The position numbers and the translations under genes were made by a program. A stretch of DNA of 64,000 nt from Asticcacaulis solisilvae (GTDB taxonomy: Bacteria; Pseudomonadota; Alphaproteobacteria; Caulobacterales; Caulobacteraceae), in the NCBI RefSeq assembly GCF_017875235.1, contig NZ_JAGGMI010000012.1:1-64000 (forward strand), given 5' to 3'. The notes below the pieces were generated by a model that was not told the origin of the DNA, ran no database searches, and saw only the letters and a program-made list of their open reading frames with translations. Position 1 is the stretch's first letter, and the number at the start of each line of letters is the position of its first letter. Positions 25,751-35,006 of the stretch are shown piece after piece.

Positions 25751-27331
25751 TTACTTGCAGATTTGGGCGGCGGCTGCGCGCATCGGTCGGACCGATTGGG
25801 GTTTGGCATCCGGCGTCAGGGCTTCCCATTCCTGTACGCCGAATGCGGCGAAAGTCTTGCCATCGGTCGAGGCGTCGAGCACCGCACGCAGGCAACGCGT
25901 TGTCACCGGCGCGAAGTCGACTACGTTGAAGGTCTCAGGCGCATTGCCATAGGCTGTCGTGGCCCGGACGGCGGTCCAAGCCGAACCTGTCCAGTATTCG
26001 AGATGCCAGGCCTTCGGCGGGGCGACACCGACACCGGAGCCGACGGGCTGGTCGGCAAAGAACCAGATGCGCGAACCGTTAAGCGTGACAGGCTCCTCCC
26101 AACGGTACTCGATCCACTGCTGCCTGGGGTGGTTGCCGGTCCAGCTGCCCCAATAGTCGGGTGGCAATGGGGTCTGACGGACCTTGCCGTCTTTCAGCGC
26201 GCCCAGCCAGTACTGCACAGGCACGGGCTCATTTGACGAGGCTGCCGTGGCGGCCGGTGCGGCATTGCGCTGTGGCGGCGTCATGGTCGGCTTGACGGGC
26301 GTGGTCACCACCTTCTTGATAGCGGCAGGTGAAACGCTGTCGTCCCACAAGACCTCATCGACAGCGACGCTGCGGCGGAAATGGCCACCGTCCTTCGCAT
26401 CGGCCGTGTGATAAGCAATATACCATTTGTCCTTATACGGAACGATGCCGGGATGCGATGTCGTCGACGATACCGGATCGAGCATGACGCCGCGATACGT
26501 CCATGGTCCCAGCGGTGACGACGCCGTGCCGTAGGCGATACAGGCATAGTAGACGGCCTGGGTGCATTCCGACGTCGGCCCCGCCTTGTTGCCGGCATAG
26601 GCCATGTAGTAGGTGCCGTTACGTTTGAAGATCCACGGCGCTTCGAAAAAGCCGGTCAGGGTGGTGACGTCGACAATGTTGCCTTTGAAGGTCACCATGT
26701 CTTTTTCGAGCTCGACGCCCTTGAGGCGGCCGAACGTGCCCCAATACATGTAGACACGGCCGTCGTCGTCGACAATCACGGTCGGATCGATGTTCTGGAT
26801 GGTGTTGGCGACCGGATAGGATTGCGACACGACCGGGCCTGATGCGTGGGCATCGACCCACGGACCTGTCGGGGTATCAGACACCGCGACGCCGATCGCG
26901 AAGCCATCCTTGTTGGTCGTGCCGGCCTGCATGACCGGGGCATAAAGGTAATATTTTTTGTCCGGCCCCTGAACAATCTGCGCGGCATAGGCGCGGCCGG
27001 GCGTCGCCCATTTGAAGACATCGTCAGGCTTCAGGAAGTGCGGATAGTGGGTCCAGTCACCCGAGGTCGGATCACTCGTCGCCAGCATCTGCCATTCCGG
27101 CATGATGAAATCATTGACGCCATCTTCGGCGATGTCGCGGCCGGTCAGGATATACAGCTTGCCATCGGCGACCAGCGGCGCCGGATCGGTCGTGTAATCG
27201 GCACCGTCCGACAGGATCGGATTGCGCGCGGCGTGAACAGCACGACTTTCCAACGCGGGCTGGGCGGTCGCCGTAGCGCAGGCGGCCAACAGGGGCAGAA
27301 GCGCGGCGGTGTAGAACGAACGCATCATCAT
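25751..27331 (-). CDS. GH43-family glycoside hydrolase lipoprotein
   Basis: A 526-residue protein. The N-terminus ends LLAACATATA, a lipobox, so it is probably anchored in a membrane. Residues about 35-340 are a five-bladed beta-propeller with the three GH43 carboxylates in context: TTDPAP (general base Asp), IDPTVIVDDDG (pKa modulator) and FFEAPWIFKRNG (acid Glu). The C-terminal third is a galactose-binding-like module (QQWIEYRWEEPVTLNGSRIWF). GH43 enzymes include alpha-L-arabinofuranosidases; Bifidobacterium HypAA, which removes the terminal alpha-1,3-arabinose of extensin glycans, is a GH43. That role is inferred here. Its start overlaps the upstream GH146-type gene by four bases; the GH127 gene follows 38 bases later. 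Confidence 0.86.
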   Translation of the reverse strand: MMMRSFYTAALLPLLAACATATAQPALESRAVHAARNPILSDGADYTTDPAPLVADGKLYILTGRDIAEDGVNDFIMPEWQMLATSDPTSGDWTHYPHFLKPDDVFKWATPGRAYAAQIVQGPDKKYYLYAPVMQAGTTNKDGFAIGVAVSDTPTGPWVDAHASGPVVSQSYPVANTIQNIDPTVIVDDDGRVYMYWGTFGRLKGVELEKDMVTFKGNIVDVTTLTGFFEAPWIFKRNGTYYMAYAGNKAGPTSECTQAVYYACIAYGTASSPLGPWTYRGVMLDPVSSTTSHPGIVPYKDKWYIAYHTADAKDGGHFRRSVAVDEVLWDDSVSPAAIKKVVTTPVKPTMTPPQRNAAPAATAASSNEPVPVQYWLGALKDGKVRQTPLPPDYWGSWTGNHPRQQWIEYRWEEPVTLNGSRIWFFADQPVGSGVGVAPPKAWHLEYWTGSAWTAVRATTAYGNAPETFNVVDFAPVTTRCLRAVLDASTDGKTFAAFGVQEWEALTPDAKPQSVRPMRAAAAQICK

Positions 27332-29721
27332 GCCTTTGTCGCCGCGGCGGTAAACAGGCGGACGCCGAAGACCGGGCCAGCCGTCTTGCCTTCCTGGGCG
27401 TTGAACTTGACGGTAATCTTCGACTTGCCCTTGGTCAGTGCAAGCGGGATCGGATAATCGACATCGACCCAGGCGCCTGGCTGGCGGCCCGACAGGCGCT
27501 CATGTGCGATAACCGTGCCGTCGATCTCGATCGTGAAGCTGCGGTTGAATTCCGAGCCCCAATAGGTCGCTTCCAGCACCAGCGGGCCGGCCTCCTTGCC
27601 GTCCTTCTTCACGTTCATCTCGAAGGTGAACCAGCCGCCGGTGCGGGCATCGCGGCCATTGCGGTTGCGATAGACGACCGGATAGGAGTTGCCGAAGGTC
27701 TGGAGGTTGTGGTCGCGCTCGGGCTGCATCTCGCCTAAGTGCATGGTGTCGACCGAGCGGGCTGCCAGCTCTTTCAGACGTTCCTGTTCGGCGCGATAGG
27801 CGACCTGTGCCTCTGCCCATTCGGCGTCGTTATAGCGGTTGAAATAGACGGCCGTGCGGCGCTCATATTGTGAGTAGAAGGGCCGGAACGTCATGTCGCC
27901 CGGACGGCCAATGCCGTTAGTCTTATAGACGGCCTCTTCGACCGAGACCGGCGTGAACGAACCTAGCAGGTCGGCGCCGACCAGGGCCGGCGCATCGCCT
28001 TCCCACGGTTGATCCGACGCACCAAGATCGGCGGCCAGAACCATCGGACCGCGCAGCAGCGCCACGACCTTGTCGTCGCCGGCCGTGCCTTCGAAACGCA
28101 GATCCATCGGCAGGTCGAGCGTGACGACATCGCCGGCCTTCCACTTGCGGCGGATCAGGGCATAGCCCTTGTCGGCTTTGGCGAGAGCGGGCTTGCCATT
28201 GACCAGCAGAGTGTGCGTCTTGGCCCAATCCGGGATGCGGACGGCGACTGTAAAGGTCTTCGCGCCCGAAAGCTGGCCGACCTTGAAGGCGACCTGGCCG
28301 TCATAGGGGTATTTCGTCGTCAGTTCGAACGCGGCCTTCTGGGCCTTCCATTCGACCTTGGACGGGATGAACAGGTTGACATAGAACGTGTCGGCTGACT
28401 GCCAGTAAATGCTGTCGCCGTGCTTGGAATGGCTCTCGATACCCGACAGGACGCAGCACCAGAACGAGTTTTCTTCCGTCGAGAACTCGCGCGCCGTGCC
28501 CGACATCAGCGGCACCATATAGGCGAACATGCCGGTCTTCGGGTTCTGATGCGCCATGATGTGGTTCAGGTGGGCGCGTTCGTAATAGTCGAACCACGAC
28601 GCGTTCGGCGACCAGCTGTACAGATGCCGGGTCAGCTTCAGCATGTTGTATGTGTTGCAGCTCTCGCAGGTCTGCTCGGTGATGTGCTTGGCGATCGTGT
28701 CGGGTTCAAAGAAATATTCGCGGTCGGCATTGCCGCCGATGACGAAGGAATGGTGGTTGACGACGCGCTCCCAGAAGAAGTTGGAGGCGTCGCGATAGCC
28801 GGGCTTCCTGGTCACTTCATAGAGGCGCGCCAGGCCGATCAGCTTCGGCACCTGGGTATTGGCGTGGTTGTTGGCCAGCTTGTCCTGCTGGGCCGTCAGC
28901 GGATCGAGGATGCGCTTGTGGTAGATGCGCTCGGACAGGGCCAGCCAGCGGACGTCATTGGTGCGCGTATAGAGCTCGGCGAACGACTCGTTGATACCGC
29001 CGTGTTCACAGTCGAGGACCTTTTGCACCTGCTCGTCATTGAGCGCGGCAAAGACCTTTTCGATATAGCCGCCCAAGGCGACGGCGACCGGAATACCGCG
29101 GTCGATACCCGCATAAATCTGGACGTCCATGAGGCCGGCGAACAGTTTATGCCAGTTGTAGAAAGGTACCCAGCAGCCATTGAGGTCGAAACCGGCCGAG
29201 CGGATATCGCCGGCCATGATTTCCGGGAAGATTTCCTTGCCGTCGACGATCGAGCCGTCCTTGCGCTTGCGCATGAAGCCGGCGGCATAGCCATCACCAT
29301 GCGCCGCCTGGACCTTTTCCAGTTCGCCGATAATATAGTTGATGCGGGTGATGCATTCTGTGTTGCCGGTCTGGGCGTACATCAGCGACAAGGCCGACAG
29401 GTAGTGGCCCAGGGCCTCGCCGGCGATCGTGTCCGATTCCCAGCCGCCGTAGATTTCGCCCTTGACGGGGAGCCCTGCGAACTTGTGATAGTTGTGCAGC
29501 AGCCTGTCCGGCGACAGGAACATCAAGTACTTGCTGTTGGCCTCGACGGCTGTCAGAAAGGGCGACGGCAGAAGACGCACATCGTTCAGGCGGATAGGCG
29601 TGGGCCCCTGCGGCAAGGTTTCCGCGGCCCAGGCTGTGGCGCCGGTGGCGCTGAGGAGGGTCAGGACGGCGGTGCCCCGAAGCAGGCTGCGGCGATCAGT
29701 CGTGAAACGGGCGGCGGTCAT
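27328..29721 (-). CDS. GH127/GH146-type beta-L-arabinofuranosidase, Tat-exported
   Basis: A 797-residue enzyme of PF07944. The N-terminus TDRRSLLRG with a hydrophobic stretch is a Tat signal ending TAWAAE. The GH146-like opening is IRLNDVRLLPSPFLTAV, then YLMFLSPDRLLHNYHK, YGGWESDTIAGEALGHYL and SALSLMYAQTG. The metal-thiolate site shows CESCNTYNM and FWCCVLSGIESHSKHG. The C-terminus is a beta domain (SFTIEIDGTVIAHE). The start ATG at 29719-29721 is chosen; a further upstream frame would cover the operator at 29769-29780. It is the first gene of a four-gene minus-strand operon with GH43, GH127 and the glycine-rich protein. The family removes beta-L-arabinofuranose from plant glycans. A second member at 60733-63120 has nearly the same motifs, so the pair are paralogues. 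Confidence 0.87.
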   Translation of the reverse strand: MTAARFTTDRRSLLRGTAVLTLLSATGATAWAAETLPQGPTPIRLNDVRLLPSPFLTAVEANSKYLMFLSPDRLLHNYHKFAGLPVKGEIYGGWESDTIAGEALGHYLSALSLMYAQTGNTECITRINYIIGELEKVQAAHGDGYAAGFMRKRKDGSIVDGKEIFPEIMAGDIRSAGFDLNGCWVPFYNWHKLFAGLMDVQIYAGIDRGIPVAVALGGYIEKVFAALNDEQVQKVLDCEHGGINESFAELYTRTNDVRWLALSERIYHKRILDPLTAQQDKLANNHANTQVPKLIGLARLYEVTRKPGYRDASNFFWERVVNHHSFVIGGNADREYFFEPDTIAKHITEQTCESCNTYNMLKLTRHLYSWSPNASWFDYYERAHLNHIMAHQNPKTGMFAYMVPLMSGTAREFSTEENSFWCCVLSGIESHSKHGDSIYWQSADTFYVNLFIPSKVEWKAQKAAFELTTKYPYDGQVAFKVGQLSGAKTFTVAVRIPDWAKTHTLLVNGKPALAKADKGYALIRRKWKAGDVVTLDLPMDLRFEGTAGDDKVVALLRGPMVLAADLGASDQPWEGDAPALVGADLLGSFTPVSVEEAVYKTNGIGRPGDMTFRPFYSQYERRTAVYFNRYNDAEWAEAQVAYRAEQERLKELAARSVDTMHLGEMQPERDHNLQTFGNSYPVVYRNRNGRDARTGGWFTFEMNVKKDGKEAGPLVLEATYWGSEFNRSFTIEIDGTVIAHERLSGRQPGAWVDVDYPIPLALTKGKSKITVKFNAQEGKTAGPVFGVRLFTAAATKA

Positions 29722-29768
29722 CGGATACCTCTGTGCGTCAGCTGTGCAACGGGATTGCACCTTAGTGA

Positions 29769-29780
29769 TATACGGTATAC
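29769..29780. promoter_or_regulatory. TATACGGTATAC operator between divergent GH146 operon and DUF885 gene
   Basis: Exact palindromic consensus, 48 bases from the minus-strand start and 52 from the plus-strand start, so it can control both. The reverse complement of the same 12-mer is at 41560-41571. Proposed binding site of the GntR-family protein encoded at 43733. Confidence 0.7.
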
Positions 29781-29831
29781 TATTTTGAAGCAACTCCCAT
29801 TTGCTTCGCTTTAATAAGGACCGCCGCTGCC

Positions 29832-31586
29832 ATGAAAGCCTTGCTGTTCGCCTCCGTCGCTGTCGCTGTTCTGTCGCTCTCACCGCTCGCGCATGCGGCC
29901 ACGCCGGTTCCCGCCGGTGAGGCCTTCAAGGCGCTTTATACCTCTGAGTGGGATTGGCGGTCGAGCCAGCAGGCAGCCAGTGAGGACGGCGCAGCGCAAT
30001 CGACCAATGGCCTGCCCGATGTGTCGAAGGCCGGCCAGGAAAAGAAGCTCGTCTATTGGCGCGATGTCAAAAAGAAGCTCGATGCCATCGACGTCAAGGC
30101 GCTCACGCCCGAAGATCAGGTCAATTACCAGATCTATCAGTTTCAAATCGAGACTCTTCTGGCCGGTCAGGAATTCAAGACCTATGAACGCCCGCTGGCC
30201 GGCGATACCTCCTTCTGGAGTGACCTCGGCTATATGGGCCGCGAAACCTATCGCACCGAAAAGGACTACCGCGCCTATCTCGTCAAGCTCAACGATATGC
30301 CGCGCTATTTCGCCCAGAACATGGACAATATGCGCGCCGGCATGAAGCGCGGTTTCACTGTGCCAAAGGTGTCGCTGGTCGGGCGTGACGTGTCGCTGTC
30401 GGTTGTTATTGACGCCAAGGGCGAGGCCAACACCTACTACCTGCCCTTCAAGTCGATGCCGGCCAGCATTCCGGCTGACAAACAGGCAGAACTGCGCAAG
30501 CTGGCGCTGGAAGCGATCGACAAGAGCGTCATTCCGGCGCACCAGTCGGTCCTGACCTTCATCACCAAGGAATATGGTCCCAAGGCGACATCGTCGATTG
30601 CCGCCTATGACCTGCCGAACGGCAAGGCCTTCTATGCCGCCCAGAGTCGTGAATACACGACGCTGGACCTGACGCCGGAACAGATCCACCAGATCGGCCT
30701 CGACGAGGTCGCCAAGATCCGCGCCGAGATGGCCGCGGTCATGGAGGAGGTCAAGTTCCAGGGCGATCTCAAGGCCTTCCTCCACTTCCTGCGCACCGAT
30801 CCGCAGTTCTACGTCACCAAGCCGCAGGACCTGCTCGACCGCGCCGCGTGGTCTGCCAAGCTGTTCGACGCCAAGTCGGGCGACTATTTCGGTCGTCAGC
30901 CGCGCATGCGTTTCGGCATCTTCCCGGTCGCGCCTGAGCTGGCGCCCTTTTACACCGGCGGCCGTGGCGGTCCGGGTGGTTACTGGGTCAACACCTATAA
31001 CTTGCCGGCGCGCCCACTCTATTCGATCCCGGCCCTGACTCTGCACGAAGCGGCGCCCGGCCACGCCTTCCAGATGCCGCTGGCCATGGAAAACAAGGGC
31101 CTGCCCGCGTTTCGTCAGCATACGTACATTTCGGCCTATGGCGAAGGCTGGGCGCTCTACGCCGAACGCCTGGGCGTCGAAATGGGCATCTATCAAACCC
31201 CCTATGAGCACTTCGGCATGCTGAGCTATCAGATGTGGCGCGCCGCCCGCTTGGTCGTTGATACCGGCATCCACGCCAAGGGCTGGACGCGCGACCAGGC
31301 CATGAGCTTCATGCGCGACAATACGGCCTTGAGCGAGCACGAGATCACGACCGAGACCGACCGCTATATCGCCTGGCCCGGTCAGGCGCTGAGCTATTAT
31401 CTCGGTGAAATGGCCATCTGGAAGGCACGCGCCAAGGCGGAAAAGGCGCTTGGCGAAAAGTTCGATATCCGCGCCTTCCACGACACGGTCCTGGAACTGG
31501 GTTCGGTGCCGCTGCCGGTGCTGGAGGCACGCATCGACCGCTTTATTGCGGAAGGCGGCAAGAGCCCGTACGCGGATAACGACTGA
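29832..31586 (+). CDS. Secreted DUF885 protein, putative metallopeptidase
   Basis: A 584-residue protein with a signal peptide of about 22 residues ending AHAA. It belongs to DUF885, alpha-helical secreted proteins with a metallopeptidase-like HExxxGH motif, seen here as LTLHEAAPGHAFQ at about residue 404, followed by YISAYGEGWALYAERL with the downstream Glu. Repeated helical segments fill the rest (EQIHQIGLDEVAKIRAEM). Peptidase activity is predicted from the motif; substrate is unknown, but the adjoining Ldh-like gene and the regulon suggest action on peptides from hydroxyproline-rich protein. The operator at 29769 lies upstream, shared with the arabinofuranosidase operon. Its stop overlaps the following ATG by one base. 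Confidence 0.82.
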   Translation: MKALLFASVAVAVLSLSPLAHAATPVPAGEAFKALYTSEWDWRSSQQAASEDGAAQSTNGLPDVSKAGQEKKLVYWRDVKKKLDAIDVKALTPEDQVNYQIYQFQIETLLAGQEFKTYERPLAGDTSFWSDLGYMGRETYRTEKDYRAYLVKLNDMPRYFAQNMDNMRAGMKRGFTVPKVSLVGRDVSLSVVIDAKGEANTYYLPFKSMPASIPADKQAELRKLALEAIDKSVIPAHQSVLTFITKEYGPKATSSIAAYDLPNGKAFYAAQSREYTTLDLTPEQIHQIGLDEVAKIRAEMAAVMEEVKFQGDLKAFLHFLRTDPQFYVTKPQDLLDRAAWSAKLFDAKSGDYFGRQPRMRFGIFPVAPELAPFYTGGRGGPGGYWVNTYNLPARPLYSIPALTLHEAAPGHAFQMPLAMENKGLPAFRQHTYISAYGEGWALYAERLGVEMGIYQTPYEHFGMLSYQMWRAARLVVDTGIHAKGWTRDQAMSFMRDNTALSEHEITTETDRYIAWPGQALSYYLGEMAIWKARAKAEKALGEKFDIRAFHDTVLELGSVPLPVLEARIDRFIAEGGKSPYADND

Positions 31587-32626
31587 TGTCTGATACGCAT
31601 ATCCTCGCGCTCGACGAGGCCTTCGACTTCGCCGTCCGGGTGCTGGAAACCAACGGCTTTGCTCCCGATCATGCCCGCGCCATTTCGCGTACCATCTGGG
31701 CCTGTCAGCGCGACGAGTGCCATTCCCACGGCCTCTATCGCCTGCTGGTCTGCGTCCACACGCTGAAATCCGGCAAGGTGTCGCCGGACGCGCGGCCAGT
31801 GATCACCGATGTCGCGCCGGGACTGGTCCGCGCCGATGCCCGGGGCGCCTATTCGCTGCTGGCCTATGAGACCGGCCGCGAAGTGCTGATCGAAAAGGCG
31901 CGCAAAACCGGCCTGGCGGCATTGGCCATCAACCACTGCTATCACTTCTCGGCGCTATGGCCCGAGGTCGAAGCCATTGCCAATGAAGGCCTGGTGGCGA
32001 TGGCCATGACGCCGTCGCATGCCTGGGTCGCGCCACACGGCGGCACCAAGGGTGTCTTTGGCACCAATCCGCTGGCCTTTGCCTGGCCGCGGCCAAACGG
32101 CAATCCGTTTGTCTTTGACTTTGCCACCAGTGCGGCTGCGCGCGGCGAGATCGAGTTGCATCGCCGCGCCGGCAAGCCCATTCCCGAAGGCTGGGGCTTG
32201 AACCGCGACGGCCTGCCGACAACCGATCCGACCGAAGCCATGAATGGCGCCATGCTGACCTTCGGCGGGCATAAGGGTTCGGCTCTGTCGGCGATGATCG
32301 AGCTGATGGCGGGTCCGATGATCGGCGATCTGCTCAGTCTCGAATCCATGGCTTATGACAAGGGCGCTGGCGCGACCCCCTATCACGGCGAGCTGATCCT
32401 GGCCTTCGACCCCAAGATCTTCATGGGCGCTGAGCACGCTGTGCATTCCAGCCGCGCCGAAGCCCTGTTCGATGCGATTCTTGGTCAAGGGGCACGCCTG
32501 CCTTCGCAGCGGCGCTATGAGGCGCGGGCGCGTAACACGGCATCCAACGCGATCAGCATTCCCCGCCAACTGCACGAGCAATTAACGGCAATGCTCGATC
32601 CGGAAACGGCGTCCCGTCCTTTTTAG
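31586..32626 (+). CDS. Ldh-family NAD(P)H oxidoreductase, Delta1-pyrroline-2-carboxylate reductase-like
   Basis: A 346-residue protein of the malate/lactate dehydrogenase type II family (DpkA/LhpI group, unrelated to LDH-fold enzymes). CHSHGLYRLLVCVHTL holds the family's active-site His; AINHCYHFSALWPEVE, GTNPLAFAWPR and FDFATSAAARGEI form the substrate and cofactor region, and FGGHKGSALSAMIELM is the C-terminal signature. Members reduce Delta1-pyrroline-2-carboxylate to L-proline. In this regulon, the D-amino acid oxidoreductase at 40295 could make Delta1-pyrroline-2-carboxylate from D-proline, and this enzyme would return it to L-proline. That pairing is inference. It overlaps the DUF885 stop by one base and converges with the next gene with a four-base overlap of the stops. 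Confidence 0.8.
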   Translation: MSDTHILALDEAFDFAVRVLETNGFAPDHARAISRTIWACQRDECHSHGLYRLLVCVHTLKSGKVSPDARPVITDVAPGLVRADARGAYSLLAYETGREVLIEKARKTGLAALAINHCYHFSALWPEVEAIANEGLVAMAMTPSHAWVAPHGGTKGVFGTNPLAFAWPRPNGNPFVFDFATSAAARGEIELHRRAGKPIPEGWGLNRDGLPTTDPTEAMNGAMLTFGGHKGSALSAMIELMAGPMIGDLLSLESMAYDKGAGATPYHGELILAFDPKIFMGAEHAVHSSRAEALFDAILGQGARLPSQRRYEARARNTASNAISIPRQLHEQLTAMLDPETASRPF

Positions 32627-34917
32627 GACGCCGTAATTTCGAATGCAGAAGACCCTTGCGCAGCGAAGGCAACCGTCTCACCCTGCATCTTCGCGCCCTT
32701 GCCATTCAGTTTAACGCTGCGCACAGGCTTGGGTGTGCGCAGATGCAATTGGACCTGCGCCGGACGGGCCTGGCCGTGGAAAGCGACCTTGGCCGACAGT
32801 TTGCCTGAGGCGTCGCCTTGCACGGTAAAATCGACCGGTCCCCAGCGCGTCGGTGCACCCTTGATCTCAATCGGCTTGCCGGACTTAAGCCAGTCACGCG
32901 GAATCGCGCGGCCGAGGTGCAGCACGTCCTGATCGGAGTCTTCGAAAACCAGCATCCAGCGCACCAGCTTCGGAATGGTCAGCTGGGCGGGAATGCAATA
33001 GAGCGGTAGGTCACCGGTAATGCCGGTCACCTCCCCCGCCACCCAGGTCCCCGGCGTGTGCGAGTGGTAACGGTGCGAATGCAGGAACAGCAGGTATTCC
33101 TCAATCCGCCCTGACCGCAGCAGTTGCTGGGCGTAGCCGTACGAGACGAAGCCCAACTGATCGCGGTGGGTTTCGTTCGCGCGGGTGATGTTGGCGACCA
33201 CGCCGATGCAGGTGCCGCCATGGCCGCGCACGGCGTCGATGACGGTTTGAGCCAAGTCATCCGGCAGGACATCGGCGTGCAGCATTTCGGCATAGACGCG
33301 GTGCGCCCAACCCTGTTCGGTCCGCTGCTTCTTTTGAGCGGCTTGCGCATAGGCTTCGCGATGGGTCAGCCTGGTTCCCGGCAGGACGGCCAGATAAGGC
33401 GGCTTGAGGTCGCTGCGCACATTGGCGCGTGCCGCTCTCACCAGTTGCGCCTGAAGCTGTGTCGCACGCGCCTCCCAATCCTTGGCGAGGTCCGTGCGCT
33501 CCGGATCGATCAATGGCCAGATCCGCGCCAGGTCGCGCCAGCCGCGCACGGCAAAGGCGGAATTGTTCCAGTAAGGCTTCCACCACAAGGACGGATCAGG
33601 GTGCAGGCAGGCATCGGATTCGCTCCAGCCGTCCAACAGCCCAAAGCCCGGATCGCTGGCCTGCTTCTTGAGGCTGAGATCGTGCAGTTCGGTCAGGATC
33701 GCTGCCTTGCCCGCGATCTTGCCGGAGATTCGCCGCAGGGTCGCGACATCGCCGGTGTAAAGGCCGTAGCGCGCCAGCAGGCTCAGGCTCAGGCCAAATT
33801 GCGGCACTTCCGGGCCGCGCATATTGATCATGCCGTCATCAGACGTGAACTGATCGAAATAGTTGTCGATGACGGCCTTGGCCTGCGCGAACCGGCCCCA
33901 TTCCAGATTGGCGTAGAGCGACGAGGTGAAAATGTCCTGGAAGCCGTCATATTCCGGGCCGAAATAGTCGCGATCGACCACACCATATTTCGGATAATCG
34001 CCACCCGGCCGCGTGATCAGCTCCTTGGCGAAGGCGTGGGTGACCATGTCGCCGAGGCTTTCGTCCGGCAGGGTAACCGGCGCCTGGTCCTTGACCTCCG
34101 CCTCCCAGTAACCGGCGAAATCGAGCAGGCCGCGATAAAAGGCGGCGGCTTCCGGCACGGTCCGGCGCGGCGGGAATGGCGCATAGGAATGGGCGAAGGC
34201 CGTCTTGACCGGCTTGCCATTGTCATACTGAACGGTGCGATGCCAGGTCTGGACGATCAGAGGATCGGTGGCGCGGACATTGGCGAAGATCAGCAGGTCG
34301 TAATAACGCGTCGGCGACACCTCGATGATCTTGTGGATTGCCGGCAGCCAGCCGCCCAGCAGACCTTCCCAGCGTTTTTTGGCCATCTCGTCGCCGACCA
34401 GTTCGGGGAAGTCGTGTTCCGGGCGATAGCCGCGCACCCGGCCGTTCGGGAAGACCGGCATGGTGTCGCCCTGCTGGCGCGTGCCGACGAAATTGGTCCA
34501 GGCCATGCGTGTGCCCAGTTCGTTCGCCTTGAAATTCCAGCCGGCCGGCGGCGCCGCGCGGCGCACCTCTTCAGGGTCCGGATCGCCGTTTTGCAGCAGC
34601 TTGTCGGCCAGCAGATCGGCATCGGCCAGGCAGATATCCTTGAGCGCCAGGCCCAGATATTGCGGTGTGATGTCGTCGAAGCAGGCTGACAAGCGCTTGG
34701 TGAGCACCAGCGCTTCATCGCCGTGAACAAAGGTGATGACCCCCTCCCTCTGGGTCTGGTCTTCATAGACGGTCCAGCCGTCGAATTCGGAAAGTTTCGT
34801 GTGGCCCTTGACGTCGAAGGTCCGCGTCAATCGCGGCAGGGCAATGGCGGGAACGGCGGCCGCGGCTGTTGCGGCGATGACGGAACCGGCCAGGAAGTTG
34901 CGGCGGTGGATGGGCAT
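32623..34917 (-). CDS. Exported (alpha/alpha)6-barrel protein, candidate glycosidase
   Basis: A 764-residue protein with a signal peptide, MPIHRRNFLAGSVIAATAA and AIALP, Tat-like with RRNFL. An N-terminal beta domain is followed from about residue 265 by helical repeats in pairs (DMVTHAFAKEL, PEYDGFQDIFTSSLYANLEWG, GLLDGWSESDACLHPD, WWKPYWNNSAFAVRGW), as in GH63, GH78 or GH95 folds. Candidate acids are the aspartates and glutamate in DGWSESDAC and GPEYDGFQD. The last 120 residues are a beta-sandwich (VQLHLRTPKPVRSVKLNGKG). I cannot assign a CAZy family. It lies 89 bases after a TonB receptor on the same strand, with a terminator hairpin between, in a locus of arabinose-removing enzymes. Action on an oligosaccharide imported by that receptor is inferred. 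Confidence 0.6.
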   Translation of the reverse strand: MPIHRRNFLAGSVIAATAAAAVPAIALPRLTRTFDVKGHTKLSEFDGWTVYEDQTQREGVITFVHGDEALVLTKRLSACFDDITPQYLGLALKDICLADADLLADKLLQNGDPDPEEVRRAAPPAGWNFKANELGTRMAWTNFVGTRQQGDTMPVFPNGRVRGYRPEHDFPELVGDEMAKKRWEGLLGGWLPAIHKIIEVSPTRYYDLLIFANVRATDPLIVQTWHRTVQYDNGKPVKTAFAHSYAPFPPRRTVPEAAAFYRGLLDFAGYWEAEVKDQAPVTLPDESLGDMVTHAFAKELITRPGGDYPKYGVVDRDYFGPEYDGFQDIFTSSLYANLEWGRFAQAKAVIDNYFDQFTSDDGMINMRGPEVPQFGLSLSLLARYGLYTGDVATLRRISGKIAGKAAILTELHDLSLKKQASDPGFGLLDGWSESDACLHPDPSLWWKPYWNNSAFAVRGWRDLARIWPLIDPERTDLAKDWEARATQLQAQLVRAARANVRSDLKPPYLAVLPGTRLTHREAYAQAAQKKQRTEQGWAHRVYAEMLHADVLPDDLAQTVIDAVRGHGGTCIGVVANITRANETHRDQLGFVSYGYAQQLLRSGRIEEYLLFLHSHRYHSHTPGTWVAGEVTGITGDLPLYCIPAQLTIPKLVRWMLVFEDSDQDVLHLGRAIPRDWLKSGKPIEIKGAPTRWGPVDFTVQGDASGKLSAKVAFHGQARPAQVQLHLRTPKPVRSVKLNGKGAKMQGETVAFAAQGSSAFEITAS

Positions 34918-34946
34918 GATGTGCTCCTGAAGATTTGCTTCCCGGC

Positions 34947-34980
34947 AAAAAAATGGCGCCGCCGACGAACCGGCAGCGCC
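34947..34980 (-). terminator. Intrinsic terminator between TonB receptor and downstream gene
   Basis: On the minus strand GGCGCTGCCG / CGGCGGCGCC forms a ten-pair stem with one G-T wobble, followed by ATTTTTTT. It lies 27 bases after the receptor stop and 38 before the next start, so it should reduce transcription into the exported barrel protein gene. Confidence 0.72.
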
Positions 34981-35006
34981 TCAGGGGACTCTAAACTCCC
35001 GACACC

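Noticed and set aside
22860..29721. Locus purely for pectic arabinan
   Set aside because: GH146 enzymes also act on arabinan, but the operator-linked hydroxyproline pathway and X-Pro peptidases point to glycoprotein; arabinan remains a possible second substrate.
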